Below are positions 13,854 through 13,882 of a stretch of DNA of 13,882 bases, in pieces. Location of the stretch: assembly GCA_029556545.1 (NCBI GenBank), contig JAKQEQ010000004.1:1-13882 (forward strand), written 5' to 3'. The notes under the pieces were generated by a model. The model was not told the DNA's origin. It saw only the letters and a program-made list of their open reading frames with translations, and made no database searches. The stretch's first letter is position 1. Every line of letters starts with the position of its first letter. The DNA comes from Candidatus Hydrogenedentota bacterium (GTDB taxonomy: Bacteria; Hydrogenedentota; Hydrogenedentia; Hydrogenedentales; JAGMZX01). The position numbers and the translations under genes were made by a program.

Positions 13854-13882
13854 ATGCACATCGAAGCGGAATGCTCGTACTT
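13854..13882 (+). CDS. Possible start of a plus-strand gene, cut by the window end
   Basis: ATG at 13854 follows GGAG (13845-13848) with 5 nt spacing, and the frame is open for nine codons (MHIEAECSY) to the end of the window. It lies beyond the palindrome array, in a place where a new gene divergent from lipA would be expected. Nine residues are too few to identify a family. Confidence 0.35.

Noticed and set aside
13419-13859. A 146-codon minus-strand frame and a long plus-strand frame through the palindrome array
   Set aside because: Both are generated by the inverted GC-rich palindromes, lack ribosome-binding sites and domains, and overlap the lipA promoter.

Overview
This is a GC-rich bacterial chromosomal window that looks like a metagenome-assembled contig from an environmental, Gram-negative-type bacterium of the Planctomycetes/Lentisphaerae/Hydrogenedentota kind. 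That placement is an inference. It rests on large secreted multidomain proteins with (Gly-Glu)n linkers and a C-terminal sorting-like anchor, an exported sulfatase-fold protein, an exported GH99-like protein, and short palindromic repeats between genes. No rRNA, tRNA, CRISPR array, phage gene or transposase gene is visible.

Layout, left to right. (1) Positions 1-1822, minus strand: the 5' portion of an exported glycan-related protein with two beta-sandwich-like modules, a CARDB-like module and a GH99-like/WbsX domain, cut by the window edge. (2) 1823-2302: a divergent intergenic region with an AT-rich core, one doubtful micro-ORF and a perfect hairpin. (3) 2303-4930, plus strand: a secreted protein of three ~196-residue repeats, a CHRD domain, a (Gly-Glu)12 linker, an Ig-like domain and a C-terminal anchor, followed by a strong intrinsic terminator. 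(4) 5009-6586, minus: an organophosphate:phosphate antiporter-like MFS permease with an unusual ~85-residue periplasmic insert. (5) 6715-7020, plus: a decayed O6-methylguanine-DNA methyltransferase that has lost its catalytic core and runs into a REP-like element. (6) 7146-7253, minus: a 35-residue bTHX-type 30S ribosomal protein. (7) 7304-9622, minus: an exported alkaline-phosphatase/sulfatase-superfamily protein with Thr at the nucleophile position and no formylglycine motif. (8) 9734-12130, minus: threonine synthase and homoserine dehydrogenase as a tight pair. (9) 12207-13395, minus: lipoyl synthase followed after 4 bp by a free-standing lipoyl-carrier domain. (10) 13420-13882: the lipA promoter, an inverted array of short palindromes and, at the very edge, a possible new plus-strand gene start.

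Functionally, hom and thrC give the homoserine-to-threonine branch without homoserine kinase, which must lie elsewhere. lipA plus the lipoyl domain suggest lipoate insertion on a dedicated carrier. The remaining large genes point to a surface and periplasm devoted to glycan or phosphoester handling and display. Nothing here amounts to a clearly new multi-gene system. The strongest leads are the non-canonical sulfatase-fold protein, the triplicated surface protein, the lipA/lipoyl-domain pair and the repeat families.
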